Origin: Flavobacterium lipolyticum
GTDB lineage: Bacteria > Bacteroidota > Bacteroidia > Flavobacteriales > Flavobacteriaceae
NCBI RefSeq assembly: GCF_020905335.1
Contig: NZ_JAJJMN010000003.1
Span: 62,001-126,000, forward strand
Length of the DNA stretch: 64,000 bases
Reading direction: 5' to 3'
Position numbers and translations under genes: made by a program. Below the pieces are notes generated by a model. The model had not been told where the DNA came from. It saw only the letters and a list, made by a program, of their open reading frames with translations, and ran no database searches. How positions within the stretch are numbered: position 1 is the first letter of the stretch; each line of letters opens with the position of its first letter. Shown here piece after piece: positions 22,097 to 31,611 of this stretch.

Positions 22097-25000
22097 ATGA
22101 AAATTAAAGATATATACCCGTTAACACCATTGCAGGAAGGAATTTATTTCCATTGGAAACTTTCTAAATCAATGTATTTTGAGCAGTCATCTTATAAAAT
22201 ACAAGCTGAATTGGAGATCAATTATCTTAAAGAAAGTTACGATCAGCTGATTGCAAGACATGATGTGCTCAGAACTTGTTTTCGGGATAATGTAGGGGAA
22301 GATCTTTTGCAGATTGTACAAAACGAAGTGCCTTCCAACTTTACTTTTCTGGACATTACCGGAAATACAAGCGAAACCATAGCGGCAGTAAAAGAGCAGG
22401 ATATTGCAAAAAGCTTTGATCTGACTGTAGGTTCACAGATGCGTCTTACCGTTGTAAAAACAAGTGAAAACGAGTATGAATTAATTTGGAGCCATCATCA
22501 CATTATCATGGACGGGTGGTGTATCGGTATTTTGATTGGTGAATTTTTTACGCTTTATGAAGGTTTACTTCAAGGGAAAAGAAACATTTTACCTAAAGCA
22601 ACTTCCTATTCAGACTATGTGAAATGGTTGATGAAAAATGACAAAGAAAAATCATTGCAATACTGGAACCATTATCTGGAAGATTTTCAGGGCTTAAGTA
22701 CGTTACCTTTTCCAAAACAGCATACAGAAACCTTTAGTCCGGGAGAAATTTTTTACACGATTAGCGGAAGTTTAAGAGAAAAACTGGCTGTTTTGTGTCA
22801 GGAGAATGGTAGTACCGAAAATGTCTTTTTTCAGACGATTTGGGGAATTTTACTAGCCAAATACAACAATACAAATGATGTGGTTTTTGGTGGAGTAGTA
22901 TCGGGCAGACCTGCAGAGATTCATGATGTTGCCAATATTATCGGGCTTTTTATCAATACCATTCCGGTAAGGATTTCATTTGACGATCAGACTACCGTAA
23001 AGCAAATCTTATTGCAGACGCAGGAGCAGGCCATACAAAGTTTGCCTTATCATTATCAGGCCATTAGTGACATACAGCGCAGCGTAAATAACGGTCAGTC
23101 GTTGTTTGATCACATCATTGTTTTTGAAAACTATATAGCTGCCGAAGTGATAGCCGAAAGTGAAAAAACAAATATAAAATTGTTAGAAGCGGCATCTTAT
23201 GAGGGAGAAAACTATGATTTTTCACTGGCAATTGTACCAGGAAAAGACATCAGTATCCGTTTCACCTTTAACGCCAAAAAATATGATGAAAGTGATATTA
23301 CAGCGCTTAAAAATCATTTTGAACAAGTCGTACATACTATAGCAGAAAACTTTGATATTCCGGTTTCTGAAATAGAACTTTTGCAAGAATCAGAAAAAGA
23401 AGCCGTATTGTCTTTGTCCGGTCATGACATGCTGAAAGAAGCTTCTGCAGAATACAGTTTGGTGGAGTTGTTTGAAAATGTGGTGCAGGAGAATCAGGAT
23501 CAGATTGCTTTAGTTTATGGGGAAGAGCAGTACAGCTTTACCGGGTTAAATGGAATTGCAGATCAGTTTGCAGACTTTCTTATTTCAGAATATAAAGTAC
23601 AGCCCGGAGATTTTATTGCCATGCAGCTGGATCGAAATGACTGGCTGGTTATTGCGCTGTTGGGAATCTTAAAAGCCGGTGCTGTATACGTTCCGCTTCA
23701 TATTAATTTGCCACAGGACAGAGTAGATTACATATTGGAAGATAGTAACAGTTCGATTATTATTGATGAGGAATTTATCAATCGTTTCAAAGTACATCCT
23801 AAAACAAATACGACGATCTCAAAGGTCAAAATTTCACCATCCGATTTAGCCTATCTTATTTATACTTCAGGGTCGACAGGAAAACCAAAAGGAGTGCTTG
23901 TCGAGCATAGAAACATTTGTGCTTTGCTGGTCAATACAAAAAACAGTTTTGTCATTTCTCAAAAACCTGTACTGCCTTTGCTGGCCTCTAATTCGTTTGA
24001 TATTTTTCTTTTTGAATTGTTTCATCCCCTGTTGGCAGGAGGAAAAGTCGTGATGGTATCCAATGATGAAATAAAAGACATGGAGGATCTTTCAAAAATT
24101 CTCAGACAAACCAATAGTTTTCATGCCGTACCAACGCTGATGCGAGCGGTTATTGATCATATAAAAACGAACAATACCCAGCAATCCTATCCCCATATAG
24201 AATCGATTTTTATAGGAGGAGATAAAGTACCTGTTGGGATTCTCGAAGAAATAAGAGAAGTATTTACCAATGCAGTCATAAACGTACTGTACGGTCCAAC
24301 CGAAGGATCTATTTTTATCACCTCTGAAAGTTACTTGCCTAACGTTAAACAATTTCCAAATGCGGTAATAGGACAAAGTAACGCCTGTAATGCAACTTAT
24401 GTACTGGACGATCATTTAAAACTATGTCCGATTTACAGCATAGGAGAATTGTGTATTTCCGGAAATCAGGTAACAAGAGGTTATCTGAACCAGGAAGAAA
24501 TAACTGCCGAAAAGTTTGTGGTAAACCCCTTTAAGACCGATGAAAAGCTGTACAGAACAGGCGATATGGTTAAAAGACTTCCAAATGGCAAAATAGAATT
24601 TGTCGGCCGTAAAGACAATCAGGTTAAAGTAAGAGGATACAGAATTGAATTAGAGGAAATAGAAAATGCTCTATTGTCAAATGAATACGTAGATTTTACC
24701 ATTGCCAAAACCATTACAGTCTCAGGCGACGAGAAAGAAATTGTAGTCTATTTAAAGGCCACAAAACAAATGGATGCACAAGAGCTGGTACATTTTCTGA
24801 AAGGAATATTGCCTTCTTTTATGATTCCGGATTATTACGTACAATTAGAGGAGATTCCATTAACGGTAAACGGAAAAGTAGATGCTAAAAAACTACCGAA
24901 TCCTTTGGATACCAATGTCGTAAGGAAAGCAGATTACGTTAAGCCTGTAACAGAGACCGAAATAAAACTAACCGAAATATGGCAGCGCATTCTGGACCGA

Positions 25001-28000
25001 AAAGCGGTTGGAATTCAGGACAACTTTTTCCATTTAGGCGGTCATAGTTTAAAAATGATCAAGCTGTCCAATCAGATTTTTGTGAATTTCGGCATGCACT
25101 TTAACATAAAAGAAATATATATTCATCCTACTATAGAAGAACAGGCTGCCTATATTGATCGTTCTTTAAACAGCTACACCCTAACAATTCCACAGGCAGC
25201 AATAGCACCAAGTTATCCTTTGTCCTCTTCTCAGTATCGAATGTATAATATATGTTCTATAGATGCTCAGGTAAATAGAGCTTATAATATTAGAATAATA
25301 GATATTAAAAATGAAGCCGTAAACTTAGAATTTTTTACCCAAGCAGTATACGATTTAATAGAGCGACATGAAATCTTAAGAACCGCTTTTGTTACCAATG
25401 AAAATGGTGAACCGGGACAAACCATCATCCCGATCGAAAAAACCGAACCTTTAAAAATTCAATATTTGGATTTGCGTAACAGCGAAACCTTAGAAAAGGA
25501 TTTACAAAAAGCGCTTATCGAAACAGCTGATATCTCTTTTAATTTAGAAATGCCTCCTCTGATGAAAGCAGCATTGATAAGCGTTAAAGAAGATAAATGG
25601 ATCATCAGTATTCTTTTTCATCATATCATTTTTGACGGATGGTCAACTGATGTTTTTGTAAAAGAACTGTACGCCTTATATGAAAAGTACAGCGAAAACA
25701 GCGCAATTACTTTACCGCCTTTAGCCATACAGTTCAAGGATTATGCAGCCTGGGAGCAAAGTATGATTACAAGTGATGCAATTGAAGCAGATAAAAAGTA
25801 CTGGCTGAAACAATTTGAAGGCAGTTTGCCAATAGTAAGTGAATTGGGAGATCAAAAAAGACCCAACATCAAAACACATAACGGCGCAGTACACTCAAAA
25901 GTTTTGCAAGGTAGTATTTTGAAAGACCTAAACAGCTTATGTGAGAACGAAGAAGTTTCGCGTTTCATGGTCTTTTTAGCCGTAACCAATATTTTAATCT
26001 ATAAAAATACCGGAGATCAGGATATCATCACAGGAAGTCCAATTGTAAACCGCGACTATCCTGAATTGTTTGATCAGATTGGTTTTTATGCCAATACCAT
26101 TCCGTTGCGAACCCATTTAAATGAAAGCGCTTCGTTTACAGCAACTTTAAAACAAGTAAAAGAGAATGTAATCAAAGCCAAAGAACATCAAAAATTTCCG
26201 CTTGATGAGTTAATTAAACTTTTAGACATTAAATACGATGCCGGCAGAAATCCGTTGTTTGACATCATCGTTACCGCCAGAGAAGAAAACAATCAGGCAG
26301 CAGATTTAGAGTCTTATGATGCGATTATTGATGCTGTAGGAAATGGAATCTCTGCCAAATTTGATTTGACGTTCGATTTTTTAGTGACCGATTCGACACT
26401 TACCCTAACATTAGAATACAACACTGATATATTCTCTTCAGAAAAAATCACGGCATTGCTTAACCATTTAGAGCAGATATTGGTACAGGTTACCCAAAAC
26501 GGAGACCAAAAAATAAGTGCGATCGATTGTTTGACAGCAGCAGAGAAAAAACATTTACTGGAAGAATTAAACGGTCATCAAACCGCGTATCCGAAAGATT
26601 CATCGATTATCGAATTGTTTGAAAAGCAGGTCGCTCTGACACCCGAAAAAACAGCTCTGGTATACAAAAAACAAAAGTACACCTATCAGGAACTCAATAA
26701 TGTTGCCAATCAGCTGGCCAATTATCTGGAAGAAAATTACCAAGTAACAGGAGAATTGGCGGCCATTTATTTGCCAAAAAATGAATGGCAGATCATAAGC
26801 ATTTTAGCCTTGTTAAAATCGGGTTGTGCTTACGTACCCATTTCGGCCGATTATCCGCAGGAACGAATCAGTTACATCATTAAAGATGCGAATGCCGAAT
26901 GCCTGATTGCGGCGGATCTAATCGAAGATTTTGTACAATCACAGGCCGATTATTCGTCTAAGTTTGAAAGCATTTATGCGAAAGCAAACGATCTGGCTTA
27001 TGTCATGTACACCTCCGGTTCTACCGGAGAGCCAAAAGGCGTTTTAATAGAACAGCAAAGCGTTGTCAGGCTAGTCAAAAACAACAATTTCATACACCTT
27101 ACCGGAGAAGAAGTATTACTGGCTACAGGAGCTTTTTCGTTTGATGCCAGTACTTTCGAGTATTGGGGAATGCTTTTAAACGGAGGAACTCTGGTCATTT
27201 GCGACGAAAATACACTATTGTCTGTAAGAGGGATGAACGAGGTGGTTGCAAACGAAAAAGTCACCATGATGTGGTTTACCGCAGGCTGGCTGCATCAGTT
27301 AGTAGACGAAAACCTAATCTTATTCAAAAACTTAAAAACAATACTATGCGGAGGAGATGTTTTATCTCCACATCATATTACGAAACTGAAAAGTACTTAT
27401 CCTGAATTAGTAGTCGTCAATGGTTATGGGCCTACGGAAAACACAACATTTTCGATAACCCATACCATTGACTTACCGATAAAAACATCCGTTTCGATAG
27501 GTGTTCCGATAAGTAATAGTACTGTTTACATTATGGATAAAAACCATCAGCTGGTACCTAAAGGAGTCATTGGTGAAATCTGTGTAGGAGGTGACGGTCT
27601 GGCAAGAGGTTATCTGAACAATGCCGAACTGACCCATTCAAAGTTTATAACAAACCCTTATAAAACAGAGGAAAGACTCTACAAAACGGGTGATTTAGGC
27701 AGGTGGACCCATAACGATACAATTGAGTTTGTAGGCAGAAAAGACAATCAGGTAAAATTACGAGGTTACCGAATCGAACTGGGAGAAATTGAAAATATCT
27801 TATGTACCCACAAATTAATATTTTCATCCTTGGTGGTCATCACAGACGGTACGGCAGCGGAAAAAAAATTAATTGCCTATTTGGTTACCGATGAAGATCT
27901 TGAAAGTAACACTTTGAAAAACTGGCTCAGAACCCAATTGCCAAAATACATGATCCCCAATCATTTTGTCTTTTTGCGAGAGTTTCCGTTAAACATCAAC

Positions 28001-28348
28001 GGAAAGGTAGACAGAGCTAAACTTCCTGAAATTACCGAGCTGGAAACAGAACGCGCAGCCTATACGGAACCTGTGACACCTACTGAAAAAACACTGGCTA
28101 AAATATGGGAAGCTGTTTTAGAAATAGAAAAAATAGGACTCGCAGATAACTTCTTTGATCTGGGCGGACACAGTTTAAAAGCTGTAAAAATGTTCCACCT
28201 TATCAACAATCAGTTAGAAGTGAAACTTACCCTATCTGATTTGTTCAACAATCCAACCATAGAGAGTCTGGCGAACGAAATTGACAATGTCATTTGGGCC
28301 AATAACGAAGAACTGGAAGATGTCGAAAGCGAAAATATCACCATCTAA
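22097..28348 (+). CDS. NRPS subunit: C-A(Hpg-type)-PCP-C-A(Val)-PCP
   Basis: This is a two-module subunit of 2083 residues, starting 18 bases after the E-domain gene. It has no TubC domain: the C domain begins at once (IYPLTPLQEG), with HHHIIMDGW at 133, as expected for an acceptor of a D-residue from an E-domain subunit. Then come A1 (YTSGSTGKPKG at 589), PCP1 (LGGHS, Ser984), C (HHIIFDGWS at 1175), A2 (YTSGSTGEPKG at 1638) and PCP2 (LGGHS, Ser2026). The A1 pocket reads D-I-F-H-F-G-L-I-F, similar to the Hpg code DIFHLGLLC of glycopeptide synthetases. The A2 pocket is D-A-F-W-L-G-G-T-F, Val. The Hpg assignment is strengthened by the Hpg cassette at 38966-42797. The tail ESENITI looks like a TubC-binding motif, although the next gene has no TubC domain. 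Confidence 0.94.
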   Translation: MKIKDIYPLTPLQEGIYFHWKLSKSMYFEQSSYKIQAELEINYLKESYDQLIARHDVLRTCFRDNVGEDLLQIVQNEVPSNFTFLDITGNTSETIAAVKEQDIAKSFDLTVGSQMRLTVVKTSENEYELIWSHHHIIMDGWCIGILIGEFFTLYEGLLQGKRNILPKATSYSDYVKWLMKNDKEKSLQYWNHYLEDFQGLSTLPFPKQHTETFSPGEIFYTISGSLREKLAVLCQENGSTENVFFQTIWGILLAKYNNTNDVVFGGVVSGRPAEIHDVANIIGLFINTIPVRISFDDQTTVKQILLQTQEQAIQSLPYHYQAISDIQRSVNNGQSLFDHIIVFENYIAAEVIAESEKTNIKLLEAASYEGENYDFSLAIVPGKDISIRFTFNAKKYDESDITALKNHFEQVVHTIAENFDIPVSEIELLQESEKEAVLSLSGHDMLKEASAEYSLVELFENVVQENQDQIALVYGEEQYSFTGLNGIADQFADFLISEYKVQPGDFIAMQLDRNDWLVIALLGILKAGAVYVPLHINLPQDRVDYILEDSNSSIIIDEEFINRFKVHPKTNTTISKVKISPSDLAYLIYTSGSTGKPKGVLVEHRNICALLVNTKNSFVISQKPVLPLLASNSFDIFLFELFHPLLAGGKVVMVSNDEIKDMEDLSKILRQTNSFHAVPTLMRAVIDHIKTNNTQQSYPHIESIFIGGDKVPVGILEEIREVFTNAVINVLYGPTEGSIFITSESYLPNVKQFPNAVIGQSNACNATYVLDDHLKLCPIYSIGELCISGNQVTRGYLNQEEITAEKFVVNPFKTDEKLYRTGDMVKRLPNGKIEFVGRKDNQVKVRGYRIELEEIENALLSNEYVDFTIAKTITVSGDEKEIVVYLKATKQMDAQELVHFLKGILPSFMIPDYYVQLEEIPLTVNGKVDAKKLPNPLDTNVVRKADYVKPVTETEIKLTEIWQRILDRKAVGIQDNFFHLGGHSLKMIKLSNQIFVNFGMHFNIKEIYIHPTIEEQAAYIDRSLNSYTLTIPQAAIAPSYPLSSSQYRMYNICSIDAQVNRAYNIRIIDIKNEAVNLEFFTQAVYDLIERHEILRTAFVTNENGEPGQTIIPIEKTEPLKIQYLDLRNSETLEKDLQKALIETADISFNLEMPPLMKAALISVKEDKWIISILFHHIIFDGWSTDVFVKELYALYEKYSENSAITLPPLAIQFKDYAAWEQSMITSDAIEADKKYWLKQFEGSLPIVSELGDQKRPNIKTHNGAVHSKVLQGSILKDLNSLCENEEVSRFMVFLAVTNILIYKNTGDQDIITGSPIVNRDYPELFDQIGFYANTIPLRTHLNESASFTATLKQVKENVIKAKEHQKFPLDELIKLLDIKYDAGRNPLFDIIVTAREENNQAADLESYDAIIDAVGNGISAKFDLTFDFLVTDSTLTLTLEYNTDIFSSEKITALLNHLEQILVQVTQNGDQKISAIDCLTAAEKKHLLEELNGHQTAYPKDSSIIELFEKQVALTPEKTALVYKKQKYTYQELNNVANQLANYLEENYQVTGELAAIYLPKNEWQIISILALLKSGCAYVPISADYPQERISYIIKDANAECLIAADLIEDFVQSQADYSSKFESIYAKANDLAYVMYTSGSTGEPKGVLIEQQSVVRLVKNNNFIHLTGEEVLLATGAFSFDASTFEYWGMLLNGGTLVICDENTLLSVRGMNEVVANEKVTMMWFTAGWLHQLVDENLILFKNLKTILCGGDVLSPHHITKLKSTYPELVVVNGYGPTENTTFSITHTIDLPIKTSVSIGVPISNSTVYIMDKNHQLVPKGVIGEICVGGDGLARGYLNNAELTHSKFITNPYKTEERLYKTGDLGRWTHNDTIEFVGRKDNQVKLRGYRIELGEIENILCTHKLIFSSLVVITDGTAAEKKLIAYLVTDEDLESNTLKNWLRTQLPKYMIPNHFVFLREFPLNINGKVDRAKLPEITELETERAAYTEPVTPTEKTLAKIWEAVLEIEKIGLADNFFDLGGHSLKAVKMFHLINNQLEVKLTLSDLFNNPTIESLANEIDNVIWANNEELEDVESENITI

Positions 28349-28408
28349 TGCAATAAACAATAAACAATAAAACCTAAAGCCCCCTTAAAATCGAACCGTA
28401 TTTAATCT

Positions 28409-31400
28409 ATGAAAATAAAAGAAATATATGCACTGAATCCTTTACAGGAAGGAATTTTTTTTCGCTGGCAAATATCAGAAAATGAATATTTTGAACAATC
28501 CTGTTACCACATCTATGGGAAAGTTGAGGTGGAGTTGTTACAGAAAACATTTGATTTTTTGGTGTCAAGACACGATACCCTAAGAACCTGTTTTAACAAC
28601 ACTACCGTAAATGATATTTTGCAAGTGGTACTGGACAGTGTTCCTTCCGGTTTTTATTACCGGGACGAGAGCGCCAATGAAAATTTTTCTTTGGAGAATT
28701 TTAAAAAATCAGACAGAGACAAAGGATTTAATCTTTACAAAGGCTCACAAATAAGATTAACTGTTATTAAGCTACGGGAAAATGTATTTGAGTTTATCTG
28801 GAGTTACCATCACATTATTTTAGACGGTTGGAGTATTGAACTTTTAATAAAAGATTTTTTTTACGCCTATAAATGTTTATTGGCAGGTCAGGAGATTAAG
28901 CTACCTGCACCGCCAAGTTATTCAGCCTACAGCAAGTGGCTGATGGAACTTGATAAAAAAAGTATAGCGGCTTATTGGGAGGAATATCTTTCCGGATTTG
29001 AAACTAATACCGGAATACCATTTTTTAACCCGGAAAATCAAAATCGTCAGGATATGGAAGTTAAAGTACTTCATACGCTATCCGGAAAAAATAAAGGGAC
29101 TGTTACAGCACTCTGTCGGGAATTAGGAATTACCGAAAATATCTTTTTTCAAACCATTTGGGGAATACTGCTTGCCAAATACAATGATACCGATGATGTC
29201 GTTTTTGGGAGTGTAGTGTCAGGCAGACCTTCAGAAGTAGATCGAATTGAGGAAATGTTGGGGCTCTTTATTAATACGATTCCCGTAAGGATAAAATTCA
29301 ATGCAGAAGAAACGATAAAGAATATCCTGATCGATACCCAAAAAGAAGCCATAAGAAGTATCCCAAATCATTATATTCAACTGGCAGAAATACAATCCAA
29401 TAGTAATCTGGGACAGCAGTTGTTTGATACTTTGGTGGTTTATGAAAATTATCCTTCACAGGAGTATGCAGAAGATGAGTTGATTAATTCGGCTCAGGAC
29501 ACTTTAGAAGTAGTAGCGGTAGAAGCATTTGAAAAAACAAATTATAATTTTTCACTGGCTATAGTTCCGGGGATTGATACCGTGTTAAGGTTTACCTATA
29601 ATGCTCAAAAATACAGTTCGGAATTTATAGAAAACTTAAAAAAATCTTTTGAGTACCTCTACATTCAGGTTCTCAATAATCCCGACAGTTTATTTTCTGA
29701 AATTGATTTAGTTGCAGGAGAAGAAAGAAACAAATTATTTTTTGATTTCAACAGAGAGACTTTTGATATTACAGCAAACCATACGATCATCGGATATTTT
29801 TCTAAACAAGTCTTAAAAAATCCAAATAAAACGGCTGTAAAGTATAAGGAAGAATCTCTTAGCTATCAGGAATTAGATGAAAAAAGTAATAAACTGGCAC
29901 ATTATCTCATTCAGAATTATGATATAAAAGAGCACGATTTTGTTGCAGTCGCATTAGAAAGATCAGAAATGTTAATCGTAACTATTTTGGCCATTTTTAA
30001 ATTGGGTGCCGTTTATGTTCCAATTGACATTCATTTTCCGGAAGAAAGAAAAAAAATCATAGTAGAAAGCAGTCAATGTGTAGTAGTAGTCAATGAAGAT
30101 ACGATCAAAGAATTTGAAAACTCTACTCAGAATGAGACTGCTATAAACAGAGAAATAGAACTTTCTCAGATTGCTTATGCGATCTATACCTCAGGGTCTA
30201 CGGGAAAGCCCAAGGGAGTTATGGTGACACATCGCAATTTCAGTGTGCTTTTGGCCAATTGCAGAAAAAAATTCGGAACAGATGGTAAGACCCATTTCCC
30301 GGTTTTAGCGTCAAATTCTTTTGATATTTTTTTCTTCGAAGCTTTTTATCCTTTAACGATAGGGGGGACCATCACGATATTAAATTCTGAGACCATACAA
30401 GATCTTACGCTTTTGAGCAAAGAAATTGAAAAGATCAATGGCTTCCACGCTGTACCGGTTTTAATGAGACAGTTATTGGATTATAGTATTGATTTTGGTA
30501 TTGCAGATCGTTTCTCGCAGGTTACAAACGTATTTATGGGGGGAGAAGTTTCTTCAAACGAAACTTTGGAAGATTTGTCAAAGACATTCCCTAATGCTTC
30601 TATTCATGTATTGTACGGACCTACTGAGGGAACCATTTTTATAACGGGACAAACTTATTTACAGAAACAGAAAAGTTACAATCCGCAACTCATAGGAATA
30701 CCTAACAAAGGTTCAAAAATATACCTGCTGGATACCGCAAATAACCTGGTGCCCATAGGAGTTCCGGGAGAAATTTGTATTGCCGGCGAGCAAGTTGCAA
30801 ACGGATATGTAAATGATGAAGGCCTTGAAAGAGACGTTTTTATGACTGATTTTTTTTCCAGGAAGAAACTCTATAAAACAGGCGATTTAGCCCGCTGGCA
30901 TTTTAATGGAGTTATTGAATTCATTGGCCGAAAAGACAGTCAGATTAAATTAAACGGGTATCGTATCGAACTTGGTGAAATTGAAGCGGCACTTCGGGAA
31001 CAGGAAACCATTAAAAAGGCCATAGTTTTAGTGGACAACCAAAAGGATGATCAGAAAAGAATCGTTGCTTTTTATACGGGAGCTGCAGAACTGGACGAGA
31101 AATCATTAAAAAAACAGCTGCAGCAAAAATTGCCGTCGTATATGATTCCTTCAAAGATAATTTGGGTGGAGACCTTTCCAGTGTTGATCAATGGAAAAAC
31201 AAATGTGAAAGCCTTATTGACTTTAGGACAGCAAACCAGCAAAAGCGAACAATATATTTTGCCTAAAACCGAGTTGGAAGCAAAAATACTAAACATCTGG
31301 AAAGCGATCCTGTGTAATGAAAATATTGGCATACAGGATAATTTTTTTGAAATAGGAGGTAATTCCATTTCCCTTATGAAAATGGTACGGCTCATCAACA

Positions 31401-31585
31401 AAGAATTGGATATAAACTTAAAAGTACTCAATGCATTTAAGTGTGGCAATATCGAGGCACTTACCCATCATATTACACAAGATATAGAGCCTGGTCTTGA
31501 GAAAGTGAACGAAAAAAATTCTAAATCGGTTGACGTCGCCAATCAGACCCTGTCAATTTTAAAAAAGAAGCAGCAAATAAATTAA
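28409..31585 (+). CDS. NRPS subunit: C-A(Hpg-type)-PCP
   Basis: This is a single-module subunit of 1058 residues. The N-terminus goes straight into the C domain (IYALNPLQEG; HHIILDGWS at 134). The A domain (YTSGSTGKPKG at 593) is followed by a PCP with an unusual IGGNS (Ser986; GGHS or GGDS are usual). The A pocket reads D-I-F-H-F-G-L-I-F, identical by eye to that of the preceding gene's first A domain. The flanking C domains are also alike (PLQEG start, similar spacing), so the two C-A-PCP units look like duplicated modules. The substrate is inferred to be Hpg. The C-terminus (SILKKKQQIN) is lysine-rich and unlike the acidic tails elsewhere, which fits hand-over to the PKS subunit encoded 26 bases downstream. 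Confidence 0.93.
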   Translation: MKIKEIYALNPLQEGIFFRWQISENEYFEQSCYHIYGKVEVELLQKTFDFLVSRHDTLRTCFNNTTVNDILQVVLDSVPSGFYYRDESANENFSLENFKKSDRDKGFNLYKGSQIRLTVIKLRENVFEFIWSYHHIILDGWSIELLIKDFFYAYKCLLAGQEIKLPAPPSYSAYSKWLMELDKKSIAAYWEEYLSGFETNTGIPFFNPENQNRQDMEVKVLHTLSGKNKGTVTALCRELGITENIFFQTIWGILLAKYNDTDDVVFGSVVSGRPSEVDRIEEMLGLFINTIPVRIKFNAEETIKNILIDTQKEAIRSIPNHYIQLAEIQSNSNLGQQLFDTLVVYENYPSQEYAEDELINSAQDTLEVVAVEAFEKTNYNFSLAIVPGIDTVLRFTYNAQKYSSEFIENLKKSFEYLYIQVLNNPDSLFSEIDLVAGEERNKLFFDFNRETFDITANHTIIGYFSKQVLKNPNKTAVKYKEESLSYQELDEKSNKLAHYLIQNYDIKEHDFVAVALERSEMLIVTILAIFKLGAVYVPIDIHFPEERKKIIVESSQCVVVVNEDTIKEFENSTQNETAINREIELSQIAYAIYTSGSTGKPKGVMVTHRNFSVLLANCRKKFGTDGKTHFPVLASNSFDIFFFEAFYPLTIGGTITILNSETIQDLTLLSKEIEKINGFHAVPVLMRQLLDYSIDFGIADRFSQVTNVFMGGEVSSNETLEDLSKTFPNASIHVLYGPTEGTIFITGQTYLQKQKSYNPQLIGIPNKGSKIYLLDTANNLVPIGVPGEICIAGEQVANGYVNDEGLERDVFMTDFFSRKKLYKTGDLARWHFNGVIEFIGRKDSQIKLNGYRIELGEIEAALREQETIKKAIVLVDNQKDDQKRIVAFYTGAAELDEKSLKKQLQQKLPSYMIPSKIIWVETFPVLINGKTNVKALLTLGQQTSKSEQYILPKTELEAKILNIWKAILCNENIGIQDNFFEIGGNSISLMKMVRLINKELDINLKVLNAFKCGNIEALTHHITQDIEPGLEKVNEKNSKSVDVANQTLSILKKKQQIN

Positions 31586-31611
31586 GAAGTATCTCAATAA
31601 AGTAAAATCAA

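Noticed and set aside
24092..24415. Minus-strand open frame of 107 codons
   Set aside because: It is antisense to an adenylation domain core; no recognisable protein.
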